Source: Bifidobacteriaceae bacterium | GTDB taxonomy: Bacteria > Actinomycetota > Actinomycetes > Actinomycetales > WQXJ01 | Direction: 5' to 3' | NCBI GenBank assembly: GCA_031278075.1 | Contig: JAITLE010000250.1 | Span: forward strand, 1-19,841 | Length of the DNA stretch: 19,841 nucleotides | Shown: positions 6,990-14,749 of the stretch, piece after piece | Position numbering within the stretch: position 1 is the stretch's first letter | Layout: every line of letters begins with the position of its first letter | Program-made: the position numbers and the translations under genes | The notes under the pieces: model-generated | The model's database searches: none | Told to the model about the DNA's origin: nothing | Seen by the model: the letters and a program-made list of their open reading frames with translations, nothing else

Positions 6990-9229
6990 TGCCACTCGAC
7001 GAATGGCCGCCCATGGGCGAGGACGACCAGCCCGCGCCCGGCCCGGTCGGCGGCGGGCCGCGGGCCGCGGGCGCTGGGCGGGCGGCCGGGACCAGGCCGC
7101 GGGCGGACGGCGCTGGGCGGGCGGCCGGGACCAGGCCGCGGGCGGACGGCGCCGGGCGGGCGGCCGGGACCACGCCGCGGGCGGACGGCGCCGGGCGGGC
7201 GGCCGGGACCAGGCCGCGGGCGGACGGCGCTGGGCGGGTGGTCGGGACCACGCCGCCGGGCGGGGCGCGGCGAGTCGCGGCGGGCGGCGCGGCGCGGGCG
7301 GACGGCATCGGGCGCGGGCGGCGGCGGACTGCCGGCGTGAGCGGGCCCGGCGGGCGGGCGGACGGGACCGGGCACACGCGAAAGCTTTCCCGCGCGAAGG
7401 CTTGGCTGGTGGACCGCCTGACTCGCGTCGGCGACCCGGCGCCGCGTCAAACGGCCATGGTGGCGCCGATGCTGGCGGTGTTCGTGCTGTTCGCGGGGCA
7501 GCTGGTGGTGGCGGAGGCGACCACCGGCCCCCAGCGGGCGGAGGAGGGCGAGAAGGCACGGATGGCGCCGAGCGAGACCCCCGCGCGGCGCGGGAGCCTG
7601 CTGACCGCCGACGGCGTGGTGCTGGCGGCCGATGTGGTGCGCTACGAGATCCAAGCGAATCCGCAGGTCATCAACAGGACCGCGGAATCCGGGCAAGCGG
7701 CCGGGCTCGGGGCGGACAGACTGGCGGCGGAACTGGCGCCGCTGGTCCAAATGGATGTGGCGGAACTGACGCTGCTGATGTCAAACCTGTCCAGGGAATG
7801 GGTGCCGCTGGTCGCGAGCGCCACCTCGGACCTGTGGGTCCCGGTCCAAGCGTTGATCGACCACTACTGGGACGAGGATAAGCTCGATATCGGGATCTAC
7901 CTCGTCAAACGCTATGAGCGCTCCTACCCGGCGGGCGTCGTCGCGGGCAACCTGGTCGGCTACCAGTATGAGATCGAGGAGGAACCCGCCGTCAAGCATC
8001 ACACCGGCCTGGAAGCGGTCCTGGACGATCAACTGGCGGGCAAACCGGGCTACATGGAGCGCGAGAGCGGTGGCTACGGGCAGCCGATCCCGGGCGGCGA
8101 GGTGATCGAAGACCCGGCGCAGCCCGGCTGCGACGTGACGCTGACGATCGACTCGGCGTTGCAGTTCGAGGCGCAGCAAGCCATCCAGGAACAGGTCGAG
8201 AAAGCTGACGCCCGGGCCGGGATGGTGGTCGTGATGGACGTCAAGACGGGCGAGATCCTCGCGCTGGCGGACTCCGACACGCCGGATCCGGCGAACCCGA
8301 GCGGCAAAACCGACGGATACACCAACTCGCGGGCGGTGGAGAACATCTTCGAGCCGGGTTCGACGGGCAAGGTCGTGACCGCGGCGATGCTCATCGAGGA
8401 GGGGCTGGCGACGCCGGCGTCGCAGTTCACGGTGCCCTGGGAGGCCACGATCGGCGGCCAGCTGTTCCACGACTCGAGCGCGCACGAGACCACGCGGTGG
8501 ACGTTGGCCGGGATCGTGGCGCAGTCCTCGAACGTTGGGATGGTGCTGGCGGGACAACCCGCGTCAGACGAGACCCGCCACGAGTACTTGACGAAGTTCG
8601 GCTTCGGCGCCAAGACAGGGGTCGAGCTGCCGCTCGAGGCCGCCGGCGTCGTGCACGAGCCCGGTGTCGCGCCAGCCAATTCGGGCGACCCGTACTGGGA
8701 TGACCGGACCCGCAACGCGGTCCTGTTCGGGCAGGGCGTCTCCGTCAACGCGCTCCAGGCCACATCCGTGTTCGCGACGCTGGGCAACGGGGGCCTGCGC
8801 GCCAGCCCGCACCTCGTCAAGGGTGTGACATGCGCGGACGGCGTGTTCCAGCCGACCACGCTGGCCGCCCCCGTCCGGGTGGTCTCCAGGTCCACCGCCG
8901 ACCAGGTGGTCGCCATGATGGAGCAGGTGGTCGAGGCCGGCACCGGTCAGACCGCGCAGATCGCCGGCTACCGGGTCGCGGGCAAGACCGGCACCTCGGA
9001 GATGTTCGAGGACGGCGGCTCGATCCACGTCGGCTCCTTCGCCGGCGTCCTCCCGGCGGAGGATCCGCAGTTGGCGGTCGGCGTCTTCATCATCGACCCG
9101 AAGGCCGGCGGCTACTACGGGGCGACGGTCGCTGGTCCCGTCTTCGAGTGGGTCGCGCGGGTCGCCGTGGACCGGGTGGGGATCGCCCCTTCGACGACGC
9201 CGGCCTCGGCCCTCGCGTTGGAGTGGTGA
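6989..9229 (+). CDS. ftsI: Septal peptidoglycan transpeptidase FtsI (class B penicillin-binding protein)
   Basis: A 746-residue class B penicillin-binding protein that cross-links septal peptidoglycan with FtsW. A cytoplasmic tail of about 156 residues, rich in Gly, Arg, Ala and Pro, contains a 13-residue tandem repeat. It is followed by one membrane anchor (about 157-178). The pedestal/dimerisation domain begins at RRGSLLTADGVVLA. The transpeptidase domain has all catalytic motifs: S458-T-G-K461 in FEPGSTGK, S513-S-N515, and K666-T-G668 in AGKTGTSE. There are no PASTA domains. It is longer than most FtsI proteins because of the tail, and mycobacterial PbpB also has an extended tail. The start overlaps the ftsL stop by one base (TGATG). 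murE begins three bases after the stop. Confidence 0.96.
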   Translation: MPLDEWPPMGEDDQPAPGPVGGGPRAAGAGRAAGTRPRADGAGRAAGTRPRADGAGRAAGTTPRADGAGRAAGTRPRADGAGRVVGTTPPGGARRVAAGGAARADGIGRGRRRTAGVSGPGGRADGTGHTRKLSRAKAWLVDRLTRVGDPAPRQTAMVAPMLAVFVLFAGQLVVAEATTGPQRAEEGEKARMAPSETPARRGSLLTADGVVLAADVVRYEIQANPQVINRTAESGQAAGLGADRLAAELAPLVQMDVAELTLLMSNLSREWVPLVASATSDLWVPVQALIDHYWDEDKLDIGIYLVKRYERSYPAGVVAGNLVGYQYEIEEEPAVKHHTGLEAVLDDQLAGKPGYMERESGGYGQPIPGGEVIEDPAQPGCDVTLTIDSALQFEAQQAIQEQVEKADARAGMVVVMDVKTGEILALADSDTPDPANPSGKTDGYTNSRAVENIFEPGSTGKVVTAAMLIEEGLATPASQFTVPWEATIGGQLFHDSSAHETTRWTLAGIVAQSSNVGMVLAGQPASDETRHEYLTKFGFGAKTGVELPLEAAGVVHEPGVAPANSGDPYWDDRTRNAVLFGQGVSVNALQATSVFATLGNGGLRASPHLVKGVTCADGVFQPTTLAAPVRVVSRSTADQVVAMMEQVVEAGTGQTAQIAGYRVAGKTGTSEMFEDGGSIHVGSFAGVLPAEDPQLAVGVFIIDPKAGGYYGATVAGPVFEWVARVAVDRVGIAPSTTPASALALEW
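7070..7264 (+). repeat. 39-bp tandem repeat in the 5' part of ftsI
   Basis: Four near-identical 39-bp units run 7070-7108, 7109-7147, 7148-7186 and 7187-7225, with a diverged fifth unit at 7226-7264. The unit is a multiple of three and encodes GAGRAAGTRPRAD with small changes (T for R in unit 3). Differences between units 1-4 are only one to three bases, which points to recent expansion or ongoing homogenisation. Confidence 0.95.
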
Positions 9230-9232
9230 GCC

Positions 9233-10777
9233 GTGAACCGCGAACCCCCCGTCCAGCCGGCGCCCGGCGCCACGGTGTTGCGTCCCGCCTCGGCGCCGCG
9301 CGTCCCGTTGGCCGATGCCGTCGGCCACCTCCGCGGCGCCCGTCGCGTCGGCCCCGCGGCCCTCGCCACGGGACTGACTCTGGCCAGCGGCGAAGTCCTG
9401 CCCGGGGACCTGTTCGTGGCGTTGCCCGGCGCGCGCACCCACGGCGCGCGCTTCGCGCGCGCCGCGCTCGCCGCGGGAGCGATCGGGGTCCTGACGGACG
9501 AGGCGGGCGCGGCGGACATCCCCCTGGGCGTCGCCGGGATTGTCGCCCCCGATCTGCGGTCCCAGTTGGGCGGCTTCGCCGCGTGGTTCTACGGCTATCC
9601 CGCGCGCTCGCTGCGTCTGGTCGGGGTGACCGGCACCAACGGGAAGACGACTGTGGCGCACCTGCTGGAGGCGGCGCTCGGCGCCGCAGGCGCCAAGGTG
9701 GCGCTGCTCGGGACGATCGTCGCGCGCTGCGACGGCGTGACGATCCCGTCCGCGCGGACCACCGTGGAGGCGCCGGCGCTGCAGGCCGCTCTCGCCGCGA
9801 TGGTCGAGCGTGGCGTGGAGGCGTGCGCGCTGGAGGTGTCCTCGCACGCGTTGGCGTCACACCGGGTCGACGGCTTCGTGTTCGACGTGGCCGCGTTCAC
9901 CAACCTGGGCCGGGACCACCTCGACTTCCACGGCTCGATGGAGGCGTATTTCGCGGCCAAGACGGAGTTGTTCGCGCCTCGGCACGCGCGCCGGGGCGTC
10001 GTCTTCCTGGGCGACGCGTGGGCGCGCCGCCTCGTCGCCGCCAGGGGCGTGATCCCACTGGAGACAGTGTCCGCCGACCCGGCCGACCAGCCGGACTGGC
10101 TGGTCGAGGTGGGCCGGCCCGAGGCCGTCGCCACACCGTTCGCCCTGGTCGGGCGGGACGGGACGCGGCTCGAGTCGAAAGCGGGCCTACCCGGCCGCCA
10201 CAACGTGGACAACGCGGCGTTGGCGCTGGTCAGCGCCCATGCGGCCGGGATCGATCCGGTGGCGGCGGCCCGCGCGATCGCGGCGGCGGCGCCGCCGCCC
10301 GGCCGGATGCAGGCCGTGCCTGGGCCCGCCGGCGCGCCCGCGGTCGTGGTGGACTACGCCCACTCGCCGGATTCGGTGGCGGCCGCGCTGCGCGCGCTGC
10401 GCCCCCACACGCGCGGCCGCCTGATCGCCGTCCTGGGGGCCGGCGGCGACCGCGACCAAGGCAAACGGGCGGCGATGGGCGCCGCCGCGCGCCGTTGGGC
10501 GGATGTGGTGATCGTCACGGACGACAACCCGCGGAGCGAAGATCCGGCTCGGATCAGGGCCGCGATCCTGGCTGGAGCGGGCGCGGGCGCGCACGAGGCC
10601 CCCGACCGCGCGGACGCCATCGTCCTGGCGCTGGCGATGGCCGCGGAAGGCGATACGGTGGTGGCTCTCGGCAAGGGCCACGAGACCAGCATCGACTATG
10701 GTGGCGAGCTTCGACCGCATCAAGACGCGGCCGTGGCGGCTCTTGCGCTGAGTCGCATTCGGGAAGGTGGGCAATGA
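9233..10777 (+). CDS. murE: UDP-MurNAc-tripeptide synthetase MurE
   Basis: A 514-residue cytoplasmic Mur ligase that adds the third stem-peptide residue to UDP-MurNAc-L-Ala-D-Glu. The N-terminal UDP-binding domain includes LFVALPGARTHGARF. The ATP loop is VTGTNGKTT (K138). The central domain has LEVSSHAL, NLGRDHLDFHG and the carbamylated lysine in YFAAKTELF (K243). The C-terminal domain has VDYAHSPDS, GAGGDRDQGKR and DNPRSEDP (D431-R434). DNPR is the pattern usual in enzymes that add meso-diaminopimelate, so a DAP-type wall is likely but not proved. The start is GTG 9233, three bases after the ftsI stop; the next genes follow by overlap. The first 30 residues are Pro/Ala-rich and less conserved. 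Confidence 0.96.
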   Translation: MNREPPVQPAPGATVLRPASAPRVPLADAVGHLRGARRVGPAALATGLTLASGEVLPGDLFVALPGARTHGARFARAALAAGAIGVLTDEAGAADIPLGVAGIVAPDLRSQLGGFAAWFYGYPARSLRLVGVTGTNGKTTVAHLLEAALGAAGAKVALLGTIVARCDGVTIPSARTTVEAPALQAALAAMVERGVEACALEVSSHALASHRVDGFVFDVAAFTNLGRDHLDFHGSMEAYFAAKTELFAPRHARRGVVFLGDAWARRLVAARGVIPLETVSADPADQPDWLVEVGRPEAVATPFALVGRDGTRLESKAGLPGRHNVDNAALALVSAHAAGIDPVAAARAIAAAAPPPGRMQAVPGPAGAPAVVVDYAHSPDSVAAALRALRPHTRGRLIAVLGAGGDRDQGKRAAMGAAARRWADVVIVTDDNPRSEDPARIRAAILAGAGAGAHEAPDRADAIVLALAMAAEGDTVVALGKGHETSIDYGGELRPHQDAAVAALALSRIREGGQ

Positions 10778-12231
10778 TTCGGTGGACCCCTGTCGGGGTG
10801 GCGGCCGTCACAGGGGCGGTCTTGAGTCCTGATGTAGACCCTCGAGCGCCGGTCACGGGGCTCGTGATCGACTCGCGTGAGGCGGGACCGGGCGTGGTCT
10901 TCCTCGCTTTGCCCGGCTCCCGGGCGCATGGCGCCGATTTCGCGGCGGACGCGGTGCGGCGCGGGTCGCCGTTCGTCATGGCCGACCGGCCGCTCGCCGT
11001 GCCGCACGCGCTGGTCTCGGACCCGTTCGCGGCCCTTCGGCAAGTCGCCGAGGTGGCGCTGCGGCGGGTGCGGGTGGCCGGGCAGAACCCGATGGTGATC
11101 GCGAACACCGGGTCGCTCGGCAAGACCACCACCAAGGATCTGCTGGCCCGGATCCTCTCTCAGGTCGGCGAGACCGTGGCGTCGCCCGGATCGTTCAACA
11201 ACCACATCGGGGTGCCGCTGACCGTCACCATGGCCGGCCCCACGACGCAGTTCCTGGTGTTGGAGATGGGCGCCAACCACGAAGGCGAGATCGCGGCCCT
11301 GACGCGCCTCGCGCCGCCCGATGTCGCCGTGGTGCTCAGCGTGTCCAACGCCCATGTGGGCGAGTTCGGGTCGATCGAGGCGATCGCCCGGGCCAAGGCG
11401 GAGCTGGTGGAGAGCCTCGGGCCGACGGGCGTGGCGGTGCTCAACCTGGACGACCCGCTGGTCGCCGGCATGGCGTTCCTGGCCGCGGCCGACGCGTTGA
11501 CCTTCGGCTTCGACTCGGCTGCGCGGATCATGGGCCACGACATGGCGACGGACGCCGCCGGGCGGCTCCGGCTCGGCGTGACCGACCAAGACGAAGACGC
11601 CACCGCGTGGATGGAGACAGAGCTGATCGGGGAGCAGCTCGCCGGCGACGTCCTGGGCGCTGTGGCCGCCGCTGTGGCCGTCGGCGTCCCAGTCGGCCGC
11701 GCGGCCGCGGCCCTGGACGGGGTGGGGCCGATCAGCCCCCACCGGATGGCGGTCAGCGAGTTGGACCGCGGGATCACGCTGATCGACGACGCGTACAACG
11801 CGAGCCCCGAGTCCGTCGCCGCCGCCTTGGAGTTCGCCGGGTCGCTGGCGCGCCGCAGTGGACGCCAGGCCGAGGCTGTGCTCGGCAGCATGCTGGAACT
11901 GGGTGACGAGTCCGCGGCCGAGCATCGCAGGATCGGCGCGTTGGTCGCCCGTGAGGGCTTCTCAAGGCTGATCGTGGTCGGGTCGCACGCCCGGCCGATG
12001 TGCGACGCCGCCGTCGCGGCCGGCATGCCGGCCTCACATGTCGAACACCACCCGGCCGAGCGGGCCCCGGACGGCCTCGCCGCCCAACTCGCTCAGATCC
12101 TCGGACCTGGGGTGGTGCTCATCAAGGGGTCGAACAGCGTCGGTCTTTGGCGCCTCGCCGACCAGCTCAAGGAACAGCTCCGCGCCCCGGACGCCCGGAG
12201 CCGCCCCCCTGGGGGCGACGCGCGGTGCTGA
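10774..12231 (+). CDS. murF: UDP-MurNAc-tripeptide:D-Ala-D-Ala ligase MurF
   Basis: A 485-residue Mur ligase that adds D-Ala-D-Ala to give UDP-MurNAc-pentapeptide. The N-terminal domain has GLVIDSREAGPGVVFLALPG and AHGADF. The ATP loop reads TGSLGKTTTKDLL with L115 where Asn or another small or polar residue is usual, and K117 kept. Further motifs are SFNNHIGVPLT, LEMGANHEGEI, NAHVGEFGS, DDAYNASPES and MLELGDES. The C-terminus has VLIKGSNSVGLW in place of the common VKGSRxxxLE. The family is clear from motif order and place, and the protein looks intact. The start overlaps the murE stop by four bases (ATGA), and the stop overlaps mraY by seven. Confidence 0.95.
   Translation: MIRWTPVGVAAVTGAVLSPDVDPRAPVTGLVIDSREAGPGVVFLALPGSRAHGADFAADAVRRGSPFVMADRPLAVPHALVSDPFAALRQVAEVALRRVRVAGQNPMVIANTGSLGKTTTKDLLARILSQVGETVASPGSFNNHIGVPLTVTMAGPTTQFLVLEMGANHEGEIAALTRLAPPDVAVVLSVSNAHVGEFGSIEAIARAKAELVESLGPTGVAVLNLDDPLVAGMAFLAAADALTFGFDSAARIMGHDMATDAAGRLRLGVTDQDEDATAWMETELIGEQLAGDVLGAVAAAVAVGVPVGRAAAALDGVGPISPHRMAVSELDRGITLIDDAYNASPESVAAALEFAGSLARRSGRQAEAVLGSMLELGDESAAEHRRIGALVAREGFSRLIVVGSHARPMCDAAVAAGMPASHVEHHPAERAPDGLAAQLAQILGPGVVLIKGSNSVGLWRLADQLKEQLRAPDARSRPPGGDARC
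12202..12217. repeat. Short GC inverted repeat at the mraY ribosome binding site
   Basis: CGCCCCC (12202-12208) and GGGGGCG (12211-12217) are reverse complements around two bases; as a real hairpin the innermost pairs would open into the loop. The G-run is the only ribosome-binding-site candidate for the GTG at 12225, so pairing would hide it until ribosomes finishing murF open the stem. Confidence 0.6.
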
Positions 12232-13310
12232 ACATCCTCTACTCCTTCGGGATAGCGCTCGGACTGGCGTTGTTCGGCACGCCGCTGTTCATCAAGTTCT
12301 TGGTCAAGAAGTCTTACGGCCAGTTCATCCGGCAAGACGGGCCCACCGCCCACTTCGTCAAGCGGGGCACGCCCACCATGGGCGGCGTCGTCATCATCCT
12401 GGCGACGCTGATCGGCTATTTCGGCGCGAACGTGATCCTGGACCGCGGCCCCAGGCCGTCCGCGTTGTTGGTGTTGCTGCTGTTCGTGGGCATGGGCGTG
12501 GTCGGCTTCCTGGACGACTTCATCAAGATCTCACGCCAGCGGTCGCTGGGGCTGCGGCCGTTGTGGAAGTTCATCGGGCAAGGCGCGGTCGGCGTGGGCT
12601 TCGCCCTGCTCGCGATCGGCTTCCCGAACGCGCGCGGGTGGACGCCGGCCTCCTTCAAGATCTCGTTCCTGAGGGACACGTCGATCGACCTGAGCTTCGC
12701 CGGGCACACGCTCGGGGTGATCTTGTTCGTGATCTGGGCCAACTTCCTGATCACGGCGTGGACCAACGCCGTCAACCTGACCGACGGATTGGACGGGCTC
12801 GCGACGGGCGCGTCCGTCATGGTGTTCGCGGCCTACATCATCGTGGCGCTGTGGGGCATCACCAAGCTGTGCGGCGAACCTCTGGCGGAGTTGCACTGTT
12901 ACGTCATGCGCGATCCGCGCGACGTCGGGATGGTCGCGGCCGCGATCATGGGGGCGTGCGCCGGATTCCTGTGGTGGAACTCGTCGCCGGCGAAGATCTT
13001 CATGGGCGACACCGGCGCTTTGGCGCTGGGCGGCGCCTACGCGGGGATGTCGATCGTGACCCGCACCGAGATCCTCGCGGCCATCATCGGCGGGCTGTTC
13101 GTCATAATCGCCGCCAGCGACGTGATCCAAATCGTCTGGTTCAAGGTCTCAGGCGGCAAACGGGTCTTCAAGATGGCGCCACTGCACCACCACTTCGAGC
13201 TGAGCGGTTGGGGCGAGGTCACCATCGTGATCCGTTTTTGGCTGATCTCGGGGCTGTTCGTGGCGGTGGGCCTGGGCTTGTTCTACGCCGAATGGGTGGT
13301 GGCGGCGTGA
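12225..13310 (+). CDS. mraY: Phospho-MurNAc-pentapeptide translocase MraY
   Basis: A 361-residue polytopic membrane enzyme that transfers phospho-MurNAc-pentapeptide to undecaprenyl phosphate, making lipid I. Family signatures are all present: QFIRQDGPTAHFVKRGTPTMGG near the N-terminus, GFLDDFIK with the catalytic-site aspartates, TNAVNLTDGLDGLATG, FMGDTGALALGG, and the KMAPLHHHFE loop near the C-terminus. About ten hydrophobic segments are visible. The start is the GTG at 12225, giving MLNILYSFG; it lies inside the end of murF (7-nt overlap), the largest overlap in the operon. An upstream continuation of the frame into murF lacks family features. murD begins in a GTGA overlap at the stop. 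Confidence 0.96.
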   Translation: MLNILYSFGIALGLALFGTPLFIKFLVKKSYGQFIRQDGPTAHFVKRGTPTMGGVVIILATLIGYFGANVILDRGPRPSALLVLLLFVGMGVVGFLDDFIKISRQRSLGLRPLWKFIGQGAVGVGFALLAIGFPNARGWTPASFKISFLRDTSIDLSFAGHTLGVILFVIWANFLITAWTNAVNLTDGLDGLATGASVMVFAAYIIVALWGITKLCGEPLAELHCYVMRDPRDVGMVAAAIMGACAGFLWWNSSPAKIFMGDTGALALGGAYAGMSIVTRTEILAAIIGGLFVIIAASDVIQIVWFKVSGGKRVFKMAPLHHHFELSGWGEVTIVIRFWLISGLFVAVGLGLFYAEWVVAA

Positions 13311-14749
13311 ACTTCGCCGGTCGACGGGTCGCGATCGCGGGGCTGGGCGTCTCCGGGATGGCCGCGGCGGCCGCCCTGGCGCCGCTGGGAGCCCGCTTGG
13401 CGCTGGCCGACTCCGACCGGTCCCGCCGGGACCGCGCCGCCCAGGTGGCCGCTCAGTCCGATGCCGTCGTGCTCGACCCGGCGAACGTGGCGGTGGACGA
13501 GCTGGACCTCGTGGTCGCCTCGCCTGGTTGGCCGCCGACCGAGCCGCTGCTCGTGCGGGCCCGGGCGGCCGGCGTGCCGGTGATCTCCGAGGTGGAGCTC
13601 GCCTGGCGGCTGCGCGCCAATGCGGACGCCGACTGGTTGACGGTGACCGGGACCGACGGCAAGACCACCACCGTCAAGATGACGCGGGCGATCCTCCAAG
13701 CCGACGGACGGCGGGCCCAAGCCGCGGGGAACGTGGGCGCGCCGCTGGTCACGGCCGTCCTCGATCCGACCGTCGACGTGTTCGTGGTGGAGCTGTCCTC
13801 CTTCCAGCTACACCACACCACATCGCCGCGCCCACGTGCCGCGGCCTTGCTCAACGTGGCCCAAGACCACCTCGATTGGCACGGCTCGTTCGAGGCCTAC
13901 AAACAGGCCAAAGGTCGCGTGTTCGCCGGCGTCCGTGACGCCTTGATCTTCAACGCCGACGACCCGGTGAGCCGCGAGCTCGCCGCCGCGGCCAAAGCCG
14001 GGCAGGGGACGCTCAAGGTCGGTTTCACGCTGCGCGCGCCGGAGGCCGGCGAGGTCGGGTTGGTCGGCTCGCTGTTGGTGGACCGCGCCTTCTCGAACCC
14101 CCACGAGGCCGATGGCCGGCCGCTCGCCGACCTCGCGGATCTCCCTCAGCTGCCAGGTCCGGCGCCTCGCGTGCCGCCTCATTTGGCGGCGGACGCCCTG
14201 GCCGCGGCGGCGCTCGCGCTGGCCGGCGGGGCGAGTCCGCGCGGCGTCCGGGAGGGGCTCAGGGCGTTCCAACTGGACGCGCATCGCCTGGAGCACGTGG
14301 ACGTGCTGGCGGGCGTGCGCTACGTGGACGACTCGAAGGCGACCAACGCCCATGCCGCCGGCGCCGCCCTCATGGGCTTCGCGGCGGGTTCGGTGGTCTG
14401 GATCGCCGGCGGGCTGGCCAAGGGCGCCCAGTTCCAGGACCTGGTGGCCAGCCGAGCCGACCGGCTCAAGGCCGCTGTGTTGATCGGCGTGGACCGGGCG
14501 CCCCTGGCTCGGGCTTTGGCGCCGTGCGCCGTGCCCGTGGTCGAGATCCCGGACGGTCCCGCTGTGATGAGCCGGGCGGTCGCGGCCGCGACGCGGTTGG
14601 CGGCCCCCGGGGACTGCGTGCTGCTCGCCCCGGCCAGCGCCTCAATGGACCAATTCGACTCGTACGCCCAGCGGGGCGCCGCTTTTCGTGAGGCGGTGGC
14701 GGAGCTGAGGCGGTCGGCATCGTGCGATGAGAAGGAGGCGAGGCCGTGA
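13307..14749 (+). CDS. murD: UDP-MurNAc-L-Ala:D-Glu ligase MurD
   Basis: A 480-residue Mur ligase that adds D-glutamate to UDP-MurNAc-L-Ala. The N-terminal domain has VAIAGLGVSGMAAA and VVASPGWPP. The ATP loop is TVTGTDGKTTT with D117 in place of the usual Asn and K119 kept. The central domain has GNVGAPL, VELSSFQLH, LNVAQDHLDWHGSFEAY and the lysine in KQAKGRVF. The C-terminal domain has DDSKATNAHAA, WIAGG and LLAPASASMDQFDSYAQRG. The start is GTG 13307, overlapping the mraY stop as GTGA; ftsW begins the same way at the end. The protein looks intact. Confidence 0.95.
   Translation: MNFAGRRVAIAGLGVSGMAAAAALAPLGARLALADSDRSRRDRAAQVAAQSDAVVLDPANVAVDELDLVVASPGWPPTEPLLVRARAAGVPVISEVELAWRLRANADADWLTVTGTDGKTTTVKMTRAILQADGRRAQAAGNVGAPLVTAVLDPTVDVFVVELSSFQLHHTTSPRPRAAALLNVAQDHLDWHGSFEAYKQAKGRVFAGVRDALIFNADDPVSRELAAAAKAGQGTLKVGFTLRAPEAGEVGLVGSLLVDRAFSNPHEADGRPLADLADLPQLPGPAPRVPPHLAADALAAAALALAGGASPRGVREGLRAFQLDAHRLEHVDVLAGVRYVDDSKATNAHAAGAALMGFAAGSVVWIAGGLAKGAQFQDLVASRADRLKAAVLIGVDRAPLARALAPCAVPVVEIPDGPAVMSRAVAAATRLAAPGDCVLLAPASASMDQFDSYAQRGAAFREAVAELRRSASCDEKEARP

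Noticed and set aside
7070..7264. CRISPR array or mobile-element repeat
   Set aside because: The repeat units abut without spacers, keep the reading frame and encode protein; no cas or transposase gene is nearby.
6633..7559. Minus-strand frame with Pro/Arg repeats opposite the ftsI tail
   Set aside because: The repeats are simply the complement of the 39-bp ftsI repeat; there is no ribosome binding site or family similarity.
8830..10773. Long open plus-strand frame upstream of and continuous with murF
   Set aside because: It runs through ftsI and murE in another frame, is extremely Arg/Gly-rich and has no family motif before the murF ATG at 10774. Long spurious frames are expected at this GC content.
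12038..13306. Long open plus-strand frame upstream of and continuous with murD
   Set aside because: It overlaps murF and mraY out of frame; recognisable MurD sequence begins only at GTG 13307.
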